Assembly: GCA_964444925.1 (NCBI GenBank)
Contig: CAYUIV010000003.1
Coordinates: forward strand, 8,377-72,376
Origin: CAYUIV01 sp964444925
Lineage (GTDB): Bacteria > Pseudomonadota > Gammaproteobacteria > Diplorickettsiales > Diplorickettsiaceae
Length of the DNA stretch: 64,000 bases
Direction: 5' to 3'
The notes below the pieces were generated by a model that saw only the letters and a program-made list of their open reading frames with translations, was not told where the DNA came from and ran no database searches. Of this stretch, positions 19,224 to 28,015 are shown in pieces. The translations under genes and the position numbers were made by a program. Positions within the stretch are counted from its first letter, which is position 1. Each line of letters opens with the position of its first letter.

Positions 19224-20294
19224 ATGACAACAAAAAATCTAAAACATGGAGTCAGCACCTTTTTTTTATTTCTTATATCTTTATATAGCAATGCTTTTGC
19301 TTATCGACGTCATATTCGCCCTGTGTCTTCTGTCTATTATCCTGTGACACCGTATGTTACCCAGCATCAAAGGCGAGAAACGAATATTCATTCTCCAGAG
19401 ATGAATATAGCATTAACATTTGATGTCATATTAAGTAATAGGGTTGCGAGTCTTTCAACTGCTGTTGTACCTAAATATGTGAGAGAGTCGAATCTTTTCG
19501 GTATCGTTGATGGAGGTGTTTTACCACGGGATAATTTTTCTTTCGGGAGAATAGGACTGGGACATCGGTGGCGAATAGCTCCACGTCGCGTTACGGGTAT
19601 TCATGGTGTATTTGAATACCAAATGTGGGATGAATCAACCTATCAAACAAAATCAATATATAAAGAAAATTATATTGTCGATGAACAAGAGCGAATAGGA
19701 GAGAGAAAAATTAATGATATCGCTCGCTTTATTTTAGGCATGGAGTTTTTTAGCGCTTTTATGGACTTAACCATTCAAGGGTACCATGAGACAGGTTCAC
19801 ATTATAGAGAACAGTACTACGGTAATTTTTTTCAGCAAGCACATAAAGGAACGGGTAGCATTACAAAAGCCACTATTTTTTTAAATAACTATTTTGATTT
19901 TTTGGCGAGAGCAAGTGTACTCGCAAACCATTGCGCAGAGCATACACGATTGAATAGAAGAGTATTTTTCTGTGACTGGTCTTTAAAAACAGGACTTGCT
20001 TGGAAATTTTATCAACCTTACTCCCAACAAAATTTTTCTCAAACCATAGGTAGAATACATTTACTGCTTTGTCTTAATCAATTTAAAGATTATACATTCG
20101 AATTTGGTATCAGTTTCCGAAATGAGGCCCCGGTACATAATTTTGGTCTTAAATTAGTACAACCAACGGATATGTACATTGCACATCATACCCATTGGAC
20201 TTCTCGAAGAAGAGGAGAAAAAACTCGCGTATTGCTCACTAAAATACGTGAAGCATTGCCATCCTCTGGTAAACAAACGTATTACATTTTTTAG
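19224..20294 (+). CDS. Secreted barrel-like protein, third paralogue
   Basis: A 356-aa product with a good signal peptide (MTTKNLKHG, then STFFLFLISLYSNAFA, cut before YRR). It is a diverged relative of the 17213-18967 product. Shared points are LSNRV, LPRDNFSFGRIGLGHRWRI, GIHGVFEYQ, RFILGMEFFSAFMDLTIQGY and the end of the barrel DMYIAHHTHWTSR. The run GLGHRW, GIHGVFEYQ, GMEFF and DLTIQGY resembles the inverse-autotransporter beta domain more closely than the other copies do. It stops soon after the barrel. The next 100 bp in another frame encode a short tail-like sequence (FPNECFKKALKPY), so the original protein may have been longer. Confidence 0.75.
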   Translation: MTTKNLKHGVSTFFLFLISLYSNAFAYRRHIRPVSSVYYPVTPYVTQHQRRETNIHSPEMNIALTFDVILSNRVASLSTAVVPKYVRESNLFGIVDGGVLPRDNFSFGRIGLGHRWRIAPRRVTGIHGVFEYQMWDESTYQTKSIYKENYIVDEQERIGERKINDIARFILGMEFFSAFMDLTIQGYHETGSHYREQYYGNFFQQAHKGTGSITKATIFLNNYFDFLARASVLANHCAEHTRLNRRVFFCDWSLKTGLAWKFYQPYSQQNFSQTIGRIHLLLCLNQFKDYTFEFGISFRNEAPVHNFGLKLVQPTDMYIAHHTHWTSRRRGEKTRVLLTKIREALPSSGKQTYYIF

Positions 20295-20400
20295 ACGGTT
20301 GGTATTCAAGCATCGATTGATTAAAATGATGAGTTTTCCAAATGAATGTTTTAAAAAAGCGTTAAAACCGTATCATCAGATATTCGCAAGGCCACATTAA
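20285..20400 (+). pseudogene. Possible frameshifted tail of the third barrel-like gene
   Basis: In the +1 frame relative to the preceding gene, the sequence reads on past its stop and contains IKMMSFPNECFKKALKPY before a TAA at 20398. This loosely matches DMILSMPSALKKSLYEM in the tail of the 17213-18967 product, or the start of an F-box-like unit. The match is short and could be chance. Confidence 0.35.
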
Positions 20401-20407
20401 GTGGCTT
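20389..20407. other. Small hairpin between the barrel-like gene and mfd
   Basis: AGGCCAC, a five-base loop ATTAA, then GTGGCTT can form a 7-bp stem with one G-U pair. It lies between two convergent genes, where a two-way terminator would be expected. Neither strand has a T run after the stem, so intrinsic termination is doubtful. Confidence 0.3.
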
Positions 20408-20429
20408 AAAACATCAATACACAACAACG

Positions 20430-23400
20430 CTATTGCTGATATTTTATTAAATACAGTAAATCATTGATTGCCGTAATGCGATGCACGCCTTCTATCTGTT
20501 TCAACCATTTGAATTTAAGTTTTTGTTTTTTAGCGGTATGATTGCTTTCAAGTTGAAATTGCTCTGGAGTGCGTTGTATTAGGTCGAGCATCGTCGTTGG
20601 ATCAATATTTGGATTTTCTTGAAAAAGAAAACTACCTCCCGCGGCATTGGCTTCGATTTTCTCAATGCCTAGTGCTTGCGCCTTCCATTTTAAAAGTGTC
20701 ACCTCGAACAAATTTTTTCCACTATCTGGTAAAGGTCCATAACGATTTTCTAACTCTGTTCTTAACGCATTGCACATTTCAATGTGACGGAGTGTGGCAA
20801 TCTTCTTATAGTAGCTCAAACGCACCCCCACGTCAGATAAGTAATTTTCTGGAAAAAAGCAAGGAATATGTAGCTCAATGATCGGTGTATTCGTCAAAAG
20901 AGATGTTTGCATTATATCTTTTCCTTCTTTCAATGCTTGCACTGTTTTTTCAAGCAGTTCCATGTATAAAGAAAATCCCACACCTTTAATCAATCCACTT
21001 TGTTGATCTCCTAATAATTCACCTGCACCCCGAATATCTAAATCGTAACTCGCTAAATTAAATCCTGCACCCAGTTGAGAAAGATGACCGATGGCTTCTA
21101 AACGTTTCCGTGCATCTTTAGTTAACGCCTTTTCATCAGACATAAGAAAATAAGCATAGGCTTGGTGATGTGTACGTCCAATTCGTCCTCGTAGTTGGTG
21201 AAGTTGCGCAAGACCAAAATGATCTGCTCGATCCACAATTAATGTATTTGCAGTAGCAATATCTAAACCTGTTTCGATAATTGAAGTACAAACTAAAAGA
21301 TTATAGTGTTGCTGATAAAAAAGCGACATGTGTGCTTCTAAAGTTTTTTCTGGCAGTTGCCCATGTACTGAAATGATACGTGCCTCTGGTACTAGTTTTT
21401 CAATTTCTTCTGTAATTCTTGCTAAAGTAGTGACACGGTTGTGTACAAAATAGACTTGTCCACCTCTTGCTAGTTCGCGCAAGATAGCTTCTCGGATCAA
21501 TGCTGATTGCCGAGGAATAATAATATTTTTGATTGGTAAACGATCTAAAGGTGGCGTTGCAATAATTGATAACTCTTTTAAGCCAGAAAGTGCAATTTGC
21601 AAGGTACGAGGAATGGGTGTTGCAGTCAATGTCAGCGTATCCACTGCTTTTGTCATGCGTTTGAAATGTTCTTTTTGGTATACACCAAAGTGGTGTTCTT
21701 CATCAATGACCAGCAAACCTAATGCATTAAAATGCGTTTCTTTATTAAATAATGTATGCGTGCCGATAATGATATCAATTTGACCTTTTTGAAGCTGTAC
21801 TCTTATATCTCGTTGCTCTTTTAGCGTTTGAAAACGCGATAAACAATTAATTTTAACAGCATAATTTGCGAAGCGATCTTGAAAATTTCGAGTATGTTGT
21901 TCAACTAAAAGTGTTGTCGGTGCTAAGACTGCAACTTGCTTTCGAGCACGTGTTACAATGAAAGCAGCACGCATAGCCACTTCCGTTTTTCCAAATCCCA
22001 CATCACCACAAATCAAACGATCCATAGGTTTTTCTGCACAAAGATCTGAAGTTACTGCTTCAATTGCATCTATTTGATCAGGGGTTTCTTGAAACTTAAA
22101 GTCTTGACAGAACTGTTGATAATCATTTGGTTTTGGAAATGCATAACCTTTTGCCTGTGCTCTTTGGGCATATATTTCCAGTAGTTCAGCCGCTGTGTCT
22201 TTCAGTTTTACTAAAGTACTTTGTTTTGTATTTTTCCACTTAGCGCTTTTAAGATGACTTAAAGGAGGATCCTTTTGTCCTTGATAAGGACTAATTTGAG
22301 CAATATCAGTGATAGGAATATATAATTTTGTTTCATGCGCATAAGCTAATGTAATCAGTTCTGTTTCATGGTGGCCAGTATTCAGTTTCTGTAATCCTAA
22401 ATATTGTCCAATACCGTGTTCGGTGTGGACAACAGGGGTGTTTAGACGCACTCTTGATAAATCTTCAAAAGCAAACGCTTGTATTTCTTTTTTTCTTTCA
22501 CGCAATTTACTTTCTTTATTAGAAAGTTCTGGATTTAATACAGAATCAAGTATTGTATCGGGAACAACAATAATATTTTTAGACTTGATCCAAAATCCGC
22601 GATGAATAGAAATAACTGCAATTTGTAGTATTTCTTCAGAAAGAAAATGAGTCGTTTCTTTAGGTATATAGCCAATAATACTTAATTGTTGTCGAAAAAA
22701 TTCTATTTGACTTGTTCGATTTACACAAAATAGAATTTGCACAGTTTTTTCCTTTACCTGTTTTACAACGCTTTGTAAAAAATTTTGAAGTTGTTCGATA
22801 GGAGTTAATTTTTTTTGATGAGATAAAAAGGATAATGGCTCTAATATAAGCTGAAAACTTTTTTGAGAAAACGGTAATGTTAGATTGTGTGTATCATTGA
22901 GTGTAGTTGGATATAATTGTTTTAATTGTATTAGAAAATCTTGGGGCAATTGATATAGATGAGTAGGTTCTAAGATAGGTCGGTGAACATCGGCGTTAAA
23001 TTGTGCGTAGCGCGTACACACATTTTTCCACAGCATACCTATTTTTTCTTGTAAATCGTAGGGAGAAACACACTGTATAGTTTGAGGTAAATAATCAAAT
23101 AATGTGTTCATACTTTCAAAGAAAAGAGGCAAGTAATATTCAATACCAGATGGATAACTTTTTGAACTGATTTGTTGGTAAAAAGCACTTTCTATACTTT
23201 TTTGACCAAAGTTTGATAACCACTTTGCTTTAAAAGTTTGGATACTTTTTTCTGATAACGAAAATTCTCTGACTGGTATTAAAGAAAGTGTATGGCGTGT
23301 ATGGGTTACCTGTTGCGTTTCAGGGTCAAAGTAAAACAAATCTGAAATTTTTGTGATATTAATATCCAGCCGAAAAGGTTGCTTTGCTGCAATTGGAAAA

Positions 23401-23855
23401 AAATCAACAATAGAACCACGAATTGAGAAATCACCAGGAAATTCTACTTTTAAAACAGGTTGATAACCGTTTTGTAATAGCTGGTTCTTCAATGCTGTAA
23501 TGTCTAAATCATCTCCTTTGGAAAAATGAAAAATGTGGGATTGAATATAGTTTAGCGGTGGCACATACTGTAAAACTGCAGTAGTAGTCGTGATAATAAT
23601 GCCTTTAGAAAAATGAGGTGCATTGTGTAAAGTTTGAAGTCTTTGCGCAATACGTTGAAAAGGCGGTGAAAGATGATCATAAGGTAAAGTTTCCCAGTCT
23701 GGAAAGCACAGTATTGGCAATGTTTTGCTCCAAAATTTTAGCAATGCGTACAGTGCTTCTACTTGAGAATTATTTTCAACAACAGCTAGAAGAGGATATG
23801 TAGCATGCTGACTGAGATAAGAAAGTTTACACGCAAACTCTTCAAGCATTTTCAT
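20430..23855 (-). CDS. mfd: Transcription-repair coupling factor Mfd
   Basis: DNA translocase that removes RNA polymerase stalled at lesions and recruits UvrA. Its 1141 aa match E. coli Mfd (1148). The N-terminal UvrB-like part begins around LPILCFPDWETLPYDHLSPP (47-66). The RNA-polymerase-interacting domain shows VVHTEHGIGQYLGL near 480. The RecG-like motor follows with Walker A GDVGFGKTE near 617, DEEHHFG near 720, TATPIPRTLQIALSGL near 740 and the QLRGRIGR box near 890. A TRCF C-terminal domain closes the protein. The start lies 8 bp after the stop of the marC-family gene, so the two form an operon. Confidence 0.97.
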   Translation of the reverse strand: MKMLEEFACKLSYLSQHATYPLLAVVENNSQVEALYALLKFWSKTLPILCFPDWETLPYDHLSPPFQRIAQRLQTLHNAPHFSKGIIITTTTAVLQYVPPLNYIQSHIFHFSKGDDLDITALKNQLLQNGYQPVLKVEFPGDFSIRGSIVDFFPIAAKQPFRLDINITKISDLFYFDPETQQVTHTRHTLSLIPVREFSLSEKSIQTFKAKWLSNFGQKSIESAFYQQISSKSYPSGIEYYLPLFFESMNTLFDYLPQTIQCVSPYDLQEKIGMLWKNVCTRYAQFNADVHRPILEPTHLYQLPQDFLIQLKQLYPTTLNDTHNLTLPFSQKSFQLILEPLSFLSHQKKLTPIEQLQNFLQSVVKQVKEKTVQILFCVNRTSQIEFFRQQLSIIGYIPKETTHFLSEEILQIAVISIHRGFWIKSKNIIVVPDTILDSVLNPELSNKESKLRERKKEIQAFAFEDLSRVRLNTPVVHTEHGIGQYLGLQKLNTGHHETELITLAYAHETKLYIPITDIAQISPYQGQKDPPLSHLKSAKWKNTKQSTLVKLKDTAAELLEIYAQRAQAKGYAFPKPNDYQQFCQDFKFQETPDQIDAIEAVTSDLCAEKPMDRLICGDVGFGKTEVAMRAAFIVTRARKQVAVLAPTTLLVEQHTRNFQDRFANYAVKINCLSRFQTLKEQRDIRVQLQKGQIDIIIGTHTLFNKETHFNALGLLVIDEEHHFGVYQKEHFKRMTKAVDTLTLTATPIPRTLQIALSGLKELSIIATPPLDRLPIKNIIIPRQSALIREAILRELARGGQVYFVHNRVTTLARITEEIEKLVPEARIISVHGQLPEKTLEAHMSLFYQQHYNLLVCTSIIETGLDIATANTLIVDRADHFGLAQLHQLRGRIGRTHHQAYAYFLMSDEKALTKDARKRLEAIGHLSQLGAGFNLASYDLDIRGAGELLGDQQSGLIKGVGFSLYMELLEKTVQALKEGKDIMQTSLLTNTPIIELHIPCFFPENYLSDVGVRLSYYKKIATLRHIEMCNALRTELENRYGPLPDSGKNLFEVTLLKWKAQALGIEKIEANAAGGSFLFQENPNIDPTTMLDLIQRTPEQFQLESNHTAKKQKLKFKWLKQIEGVHRITAINDLLYLIKYQQ

Positions 23856-23863
23856 GAATTCAG

Positions 23864-24490
23864 TTAAGAAGAAAAATTATTGAACGAATGGTATGCAACT
23901 ACTTTAAGGTAGCACACGAGTCCATCAATACTCATTTGTAATGCCATCGTCATTAAAATAATACCTATTAATTTTTCGCAAGCTTGTAGAAATTTTGAAC
24001 TAATTAGTCTGTATACAGTAAGCGACAAAAGGAGTATAAAAGTAGAGCAGATGCAAACAGTAAGTAACGCTAAAAATTGTGTTTTTAATTGCTGCGGGTA
24101 TTTGCTTGTGAAGAGGGTAACCGTTGCAATGGCAGATGGTCCTGCAAGAAGAGGAGTTGCAATAGGTACGATAAATGGTTCTTTTTCTAAAGAACTGACG
24201 GTAAAAGACCGTGGTGTTTTAGAAGGAAATAACATGTTCAAGGAAATAAAAAATAAAAGTATTCCACCTGTTAAGCTTAGAATATCAGTAGAAATACTTA
24301 ATTTTTTTAAGACACCTTGGCCATAGAGTAAAAAAATAGTCAGTAGCAAAAATGCAAATAGTCCTTCTCTTATTATAATCCAAACACGTTTTCTCATCGT
24401 AAATGGTTGTAAAAGAGACAGTACAACGGGTACATTGCCTATTGCATCTTGTATAAAAAACAGCGTAAAAAAGATAGATGAAAAATTCAT
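23864..24490 (-). CDS. MarC/YhgN family inner-membrane protein
   Basis: Six-helix integral membrane protein of the MarC family; biochemical role unknown. It aligns end to end with E. coli YhgN: FFIQDAIGNVPVVLSLLQP, LSLTGGILLFFISLNMLFPS, EPFIVPIATPLLAGPSAIAT and ALQMSIDGLV. An in-frame ATG exists at 24544, but the ATG at 24490 gives the standard N-terminus (MNFSSIFF) and 208 aa, and keeps the gene clear of the divergent tRNA promoter. It is the first gene of a two-gene operon with mfd. Confidence 0.88.
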   Translation of the reverse strand: MNFSSIFFTLFFIQDAIGNVPVVLSLLQPFTMRKRVWIIIREGLFAFLLLTIFLLYGQGVLKKLSISTDILSLTGGILLFFISLNMLFPSKTPRSFTVSSLEKEPFIVPIATPLLAGPSAIATVTLFTSKYPQQLKTQFLALLTVCICSTFILLLSLTVYRLISSKFLQACEKLIGIILMTMALQMSIDGLVCYLKVVAYHSFNNFSS

Positions 24491-24537
24491 GTCCGAATAA
24501 AGATAAATTAGGGTTTTAATTCTAGCGATAAAATCAG

Positions 24538-24566
24538 TTGACATCTAGCCCCGAGTTGCTCAAAAT
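24538..24566 (+). promoter_or_regulatory. Likely sigma-70 promoter of the tRNA-secE-nusG operon
   Basis: A perfect TTGACA (24538-24543), a 17-base spacer and CAAAAT (24561-24566; four of six consensus bases) sit 16 bases before tRNA-Tyr. The expected transcription start is around 24573. Position and spacing make this the natural promoter of the tRNA cluster and probably of secE and nusG. Confidence 0.65.
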
Positions 24567-24582
24567 AGTTGTTCAATTCTTT

Positions 24583-24664
24583 GGAGGGATTCCCGAGTGG
24601 TTAAAGGGAGCAGACTGTAAATCTGCCGGCTCAGCCTTCGAAGGTTCGAATCCTTCTCCCTCCA
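24583..24664 (+). tRNA. tRNA-Tyr (anticodon GTA)
   Basis: The acceptor stem pairs GGAGGGA with TCCCTCC. The anticodon loop CTGTAAA sits in a GCAGA/TCTGC stem, with GTA at 24617-24619. The long variable arm typical of tRNA-Tyr (class II) is present, as is the GGTTCGAATCC T arm. The CCA end is not encoded. It is first of four tRNAs. Confidence 0.96.
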
Positions 24665-24678
24665 TTATTTGATACGGT

Positions 24679-24749
24679 GCGGGTGTAGTTCAGTGGTAGA
24701 ACCTCAGCCTTCCAAGCTGATGGTGTGGGTTCGATTCCCATCACCCGCT
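24679..24749 (+). tRNA. tRNA-Gly (anticodon TCC)
   Basis: Acceptor stem GCGGGTG/CACCCGC, anticodon loop CTTCCAA (anticodon TCC), T arm GGGTTCGATTCCC. The discriminator is T and CCA is not encoded. The order Tyr-Gly-Thr equals E. coli tyrU-glyT-thrT. Confidence 0.96.
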
Positions 24750-24780
24750 TCAAAAAAGTAATAATGTTGTAAAATTCTTA

Positions 24781-24852
<72 letters not shown>

Positions 24853-24904
24853 CCGAAGTGATAATTATATGATAGCCTAAGCAATAAAAATGGTTAAACA
24901 AAAA

Positions 24905-24980
<76 letters not shown>

Positions 24981-24988
24981 AATGGTTC

Positions 24989-25195
24989 ATGCGTATCCAA
25001 AAAGCACGTGCTTTTCTTCAAAATGTTTTTAAGGAGTTATCAAAAATTAACTGGCCAACTTTGATAGAAATAGTACAAACAATTATGACGCTTGTTGTCG
25101 TTGTAAGTATTATCAGTCTCTTCTTATGGAGTGCAGATAGCTTTATTTTAAAGTTAATTAAATTGTGTATAAAAAGTGTAAAAGCCAAAGGTTAA
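24989..25195 (+). CDS. secE: Preprotein translocase subunit SecE (short form)
   Basis: Essential small subunit of SecYEG that clamps SecY. The 68-aa product keeps the conserved cytoplasmic helix and the hinge (FLQNVFKELSKINWPTLIEI, whose KINWP matches the usual KVxWP) plus one membrane helix (TIMTLVVVVSIISLFLWS). E. coli SecE has 127 aa and two additional N-terminal helices, which are absent. The ATG at 24989 is chosen; a longer open frame would run through tRNA-Trp. nusG follows after 7 bp. Confidence 0.92.
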   Translation: MRIQKARAFLQNVFKELSKINWPTLIEIVQTIMTLVVVVSIISLFLWSADSFILKLIKLCIKSVKAKG

Positions 25196-25202
25196 ACTGA
25201 AT

Positions 25203-25757
25203 ATGTCAGAGACCAATTTGAATCAATCAAAACGATGGTACGTTGTTCATGTTCGAGCAGGGTTTGAAAAAAAAGTAATCCAAGGGTTAAAAGAGCGAAT
25301 TCAACAGGAAAAACTTATCGACCAATTTGGAGAAATTATTATGCCTGCAGAAGAAGTACTAGAGATGCGTAACGGAAAAAAGCGAAAAGTACCACGAAAG
25401 TTTTTTCCTGGTTACATCTTAGTGCATATGCATTTGGATGAAGTAACGTGGTTTCTTGTGCGAAAGTTTACATACGTTCTTGGTTTTTTAGGTGGGAATG
25501 ATAAGCCAATGCCATTAAGTGAGAAAGAGATTAATTCTATTTTCGATCGATTAGATGAAAGTAAAGATAGGTTGAAACCGAAAATTTTATTTTCTCCAGG
25601 TCAAGTGGTTCAAATTACAACAGGGCCGTTTGAAGGTTCTAGTGGCGTTGTTAAAGAAGTGGATTACGAAAGAAAAAACCGTCTGATTGTGTCTGTCATT
25701 GTATTTCAAAGAGCAATCTCAGTAGAATTAGATTTTAGTGGGGTGAAAGCAGCATAA
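25203..25757 (+). CDS. nusG: Transcription elongation/antitermination factor NusG
   Basis: Binds RNA polymerase near the clamp, reduces pausing and links to Rho or to S10 in the ribosome. The 184-aa product (E. coli 181) has the NGN domain (KRWYVVHVRAGFEKKV near 11, then RKFFPGYILVHM near 62). The C-terminal KOW domain reads FSPGQVVQITTGPFEGSSGV near 130. It sits in the standard place between secE and rplK. Confidence 0.97.
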   Translation: MSETNLNQSKRWYVVHVRAGFEKKVIQGLKERIQQEKLIDQFGEIIMPAEEVLEMRNGKKRKVPRKFFPGYILVHMHLDEVTWFLVRKFTYVLGFLGGNDKPMPLSEKEINSIFDRLDESKDRLKPKILFSPGQVVQITTGPFEGSSGVVKEVDYERKNRLIVSVIVFQRAISVELDFSGVKAA

Positions 25758-25791
25758 TTTTGATAGATATATTTCTTAAATAAAGGCAGAA

Positions 25792-26241
25792 ATGATAAAA
25801 AAACCTAAAAAACCCATTGAAAATATTGTAAAACTTAGAATAGGTGCTGGAGAAGCAAAACCTGCACCACCTGTTGGGTCAATGCTTGCACCCAGAGGGG
25901 TAAAAATTATGGACTTTTGTAAAGATTTCAATGATAGAACTAAAACGCTTGATAAAGGCACACGTCTTATTGTCAAAGTTATTATTTATAGAGATAAAAG
26001 TTTTAGTACAATCATCAATCAACCTCCTGCAAGTGATCTTTTAAAGAAAGCTGCAAAAATTGATTCTGGAAGTGGAGAGCCAAATAAAAAGAAAATAGGC
26101 TCTCTTACCATAGCTCAATTAAAAGAGGTGCTAGAACAAAAAAGACCAAATTTGACTTCAGTTTCTGAGGGTGCAGGTTTGCGTACGCTATTAGGTACCG
26201 CAAAAAGCATGGGTATAGAAATTATAGGAGAAATTGAATGA
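25792..26241 (+). CDS. rplK: 50S ribosomal protein L11
   Basis: Forms the GTPase-associated stalk base with 23S rRNA helices 43/44 and L10. The product is 149 aa (E. coli 142). The N-terminal hallmark IGAGEAKPAPPVGSMLAPRG is intact, including the prolines at the thiostrepton-binding hinge. The C-terminal RNA-binding domain has LTIAQLKEVLEQKRP and LRTLLGTAKSMGIEI. Its stop overlaps the rplA start (ATGA), showing coupling. Confidence 0.97.
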   Translation: MIKKPKKPIENIVKLRIGAGEAKPAPPVGSMLAPRGVKIMDFCKDFNDRTKTLDKGTRLIVKVIIYRDKSFSTIINQPPASDLLKKAAKIDSGSGEPNKKKIGSLTIAQLKEVLEQKRPNLTSVSEGAGLRTLLGTAKSMGIEIIGEIE

Positions 26242-26942
26242 CAACATCATCTAAGCGGATGCGCACTATAAAAAAAAGCATCGACTTAAACAAAAGTTAT
26301 TCAACTAATGAAGCAATTACGCAACTTAAAACACTTTCTAAGGTAAAGTTTGACGAATCTCTTGATGTAAGTGTGCATTGCAATATTCCTGAAAGTAAAT
26401 CTAAACAAATAACACGTGGATTCATATTTTTACCCCATGGCACAGGTAAAAAAATACGAGTTGCAGTATTGACAAACAGTAGCGAACACACTGAAGCCCT
26501 TTTAAAGGAAGGGGCAACAAAAGTAGGTTCTGCTGATCTCATTGAAGAAATTAAAAATGGAATAATCGATTTTGATGAGTTGATAGCAACCCCTGATGCA
26601 ATGCCATTAATTAGTCAAGTCGGTGCTATTTTGGGACCTAAAAAATTGATGCCTAATCCAAAACTAGGTACTGTAACGAATGATCCTATTCAAACAGTTA
26701 AAGAAATCTTAAAAGGGCGTGTACAGTATCGTTTCGATAAAGGTATTGTAAACTGTGCAATTGGTAAACTCAGTTTTGAGATTTTACATTTAGAAACGAA
26801 TTTAAAAACGTTGGTTAACGCATTATATCAACAGCACATAGAAACCACGCAAAAGCATCAAGATTTCTTTAGAAAATTGACAATATCAAGCACAATGGGT
26901 CCTAGTTTTGTTCTTGACAAAGATATTTTCCCTGCCTCATAA
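26238..26942 (+). CDS. rplA: 50S ribosomal protein L1
   Basis: L1-stalk protein that helps release deacylated tRNA and, in E. coli, represses its own L11-L1 mRNA. The 234-aa length equals that of E. coli. Signature segments are VAVLTNS, MPLISQVGAILGPKKLMPNP and KGRVQYRFDKGIVNCAIGK. The start overlaps the rplK stop by four bases. Confidence 0.97.
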   Translation: MTTSSKRMRTIKKSIDLNKSYSTNEAITQLKTLSKVKFDESLDVSVHCNIPESKSKQITRGFIFLPHGTGKKIRVAVLTNSSEHTEALLKEGATKVGSADLIEEIKNGIIDFDELIATPDAMPLISQVGAILGPKKLMPNPKLGTVTNDPIQTVKEILKGRVQYRFDKGIVNCAIGKLSFEILHLETNLKTLVNALYQQHIETTQKHQDFFRKLTISSTMGPSFVLDKDIFPAS

Positions 26943-26965
26943 ACTATTATTTGGAGATTTCATCA

Positions 26966-27496
26966 ATGGGATTACAACGCGAAATTAAAAGGGAAAAAGC
27001 AACACAACAAATTTTAGCAGTACAGCACATCGCAAATACTGCTCACATGGCTATTGTTGCTTGGTATCGTAACTTAACAGTAGAAGAGTTCCACGAATTA
27101 CGTGTTGCTGCACGAGAAGAAAATGTTTATATTAAAGTAATTCGCAATCGTTTAGCACATCGTGCATTAGAAAAAAGTAATTTTTCTTGTTTACAACCTG
27201 TATTAAAAGGCCCCATTTTACTTGCTTTCTCATTAGAAACACCAAATTCAGCAGCGCGTTTGCTGCAAAATTTTGCAGCAAACCATCAAAATTTGATCGT
27301 CAAATATTTAGCTTTCGAAGGACAGTTGCTTGAAGGAACAGATTTAGGTATCATGGCGAATCTGCCAACTAAAGAAAAAGCTCTGGCAAATTTGCTCAAT
27401 GTTCTACAATCACCTTTGCAAAAATTGTTTTATCTTTTGAAAGAACCAACAACCCGATTATCTAGAGCACTCACTGCTTTAAAAAATCAAAAATAA
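26966..27496 (+). CDS. rplJ: 50S ribosomal protein L10
   Basis: Anchors the L7/L12 dimers of the ribosomal stalk. The ATG at 26966 is chosen because TTGGAGA precedes it at a good distance; the TTG at 26951 in the same frame overlaps that site. The 176-aa product shows ELRVAAREENVYIKVIRNRL (the GxxxxVxRNxL region), then LKGPILLAFS and a C-terminal helix that would carry L7/L12. rplL follows with a near-identical leader (TTATTGGAGATTAT). Confidence 0.95.
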   Translation: MGLQREIKREKATQQILAVQHIANTAHMAIVAWYRNLTVEEFHELRVAAREENVYIKVIRNRLAHRALEKSNFSCLQPVLKGPILLAFSLETPNSAARLLQNFAANHQNLIVKYLAFEGQLLEGTDLGIMANLPTKEKALANLLNVLQSPLQKLFYLLKEPTTRLSRALTALKNQK

Positions 27497-27544
27497 ATTT
27501 TATTTACTGACTTTCCTCTTGCTTATTATTGGAGATTATTAACC

Positions 27545-27964
27545 ATGCCATCATCTCAAAGTGTTTTAGAAATATTTAAACAAATTTCTAAAATGACGAT
27601 TCAAGAAATAATAGATTTGACACAATTAATGGAAAAAGAATTTAATATTTCAGCCAGTGCTCCAGTAGCTACTACTGTCTCTGCTGCACCTGCAGAAAGT
27701 ACTGAGACGCGTCAAGAAGAAAAAACAGAATTTTCTATTGTACTTACGGGTTTTAGTTCACAATCACAAAAACTTCCTGTTGTAAAAGCGGTAAGAGAAA
27801 CATTAAAAGAAATTTCAAAAGAAGTATCACTTATCGAAGCAAAAAACATCGTCGATGGTACGGCAAATGCGCCCTACGAACTTGCATCAGGGATAGATAA
27901 AGCAAAAGCAGAAGAAGTGAAGAAAAAATTAGAAGCAGCGGGTGCAACTGTTGAATTAAAATAA
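27545..27964 (+). CDS. rplL: 50S ribosomal protein L7/L12
   Basis: Multi-copy stalk protein that recruits elongation factor GTPases. The product has 139 aa against 121 in E. coli. The N-terminal dimerisation helices (VLEIFKQISKMTIQEIIDLT) and the C-terminal factor-binding domain (KLPVVKAVRETLKEISKEVS, EVKKKLEAAGATVELK) are normal. The extra length lies in the Ala/Thr/Glu-rich hinge at about 40-65. A strong Shine-Dalgarno site (TTGGAGA) precedes the ATG. Confidence 0.97.
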   Translation: MPSSQSVLEIFKQISKMTIQEIIDLTQLMEKEFNISASAPVATTVSAAPAESTETRQEEKTEFSIVLTGFSSQSQKLPVVKAVRETLKEISKEVSLIEAKNIVDGTANAPYELASGIDKAKAEEVKKKLEAAGATVELK

Positions 27965-28015
27965 AGTTTAGCTACATTTATCCATCTTCATTACTTTTAG
28001 TACAGGTAAATTTTC

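Noticed and set aside
20389..20407. Two-way terminator between the third barrel-like gene and mfd
   Set aside because: A 7-bp stem exists, but neither strand carries a following T run; listed only as a hairpin at low confidence.
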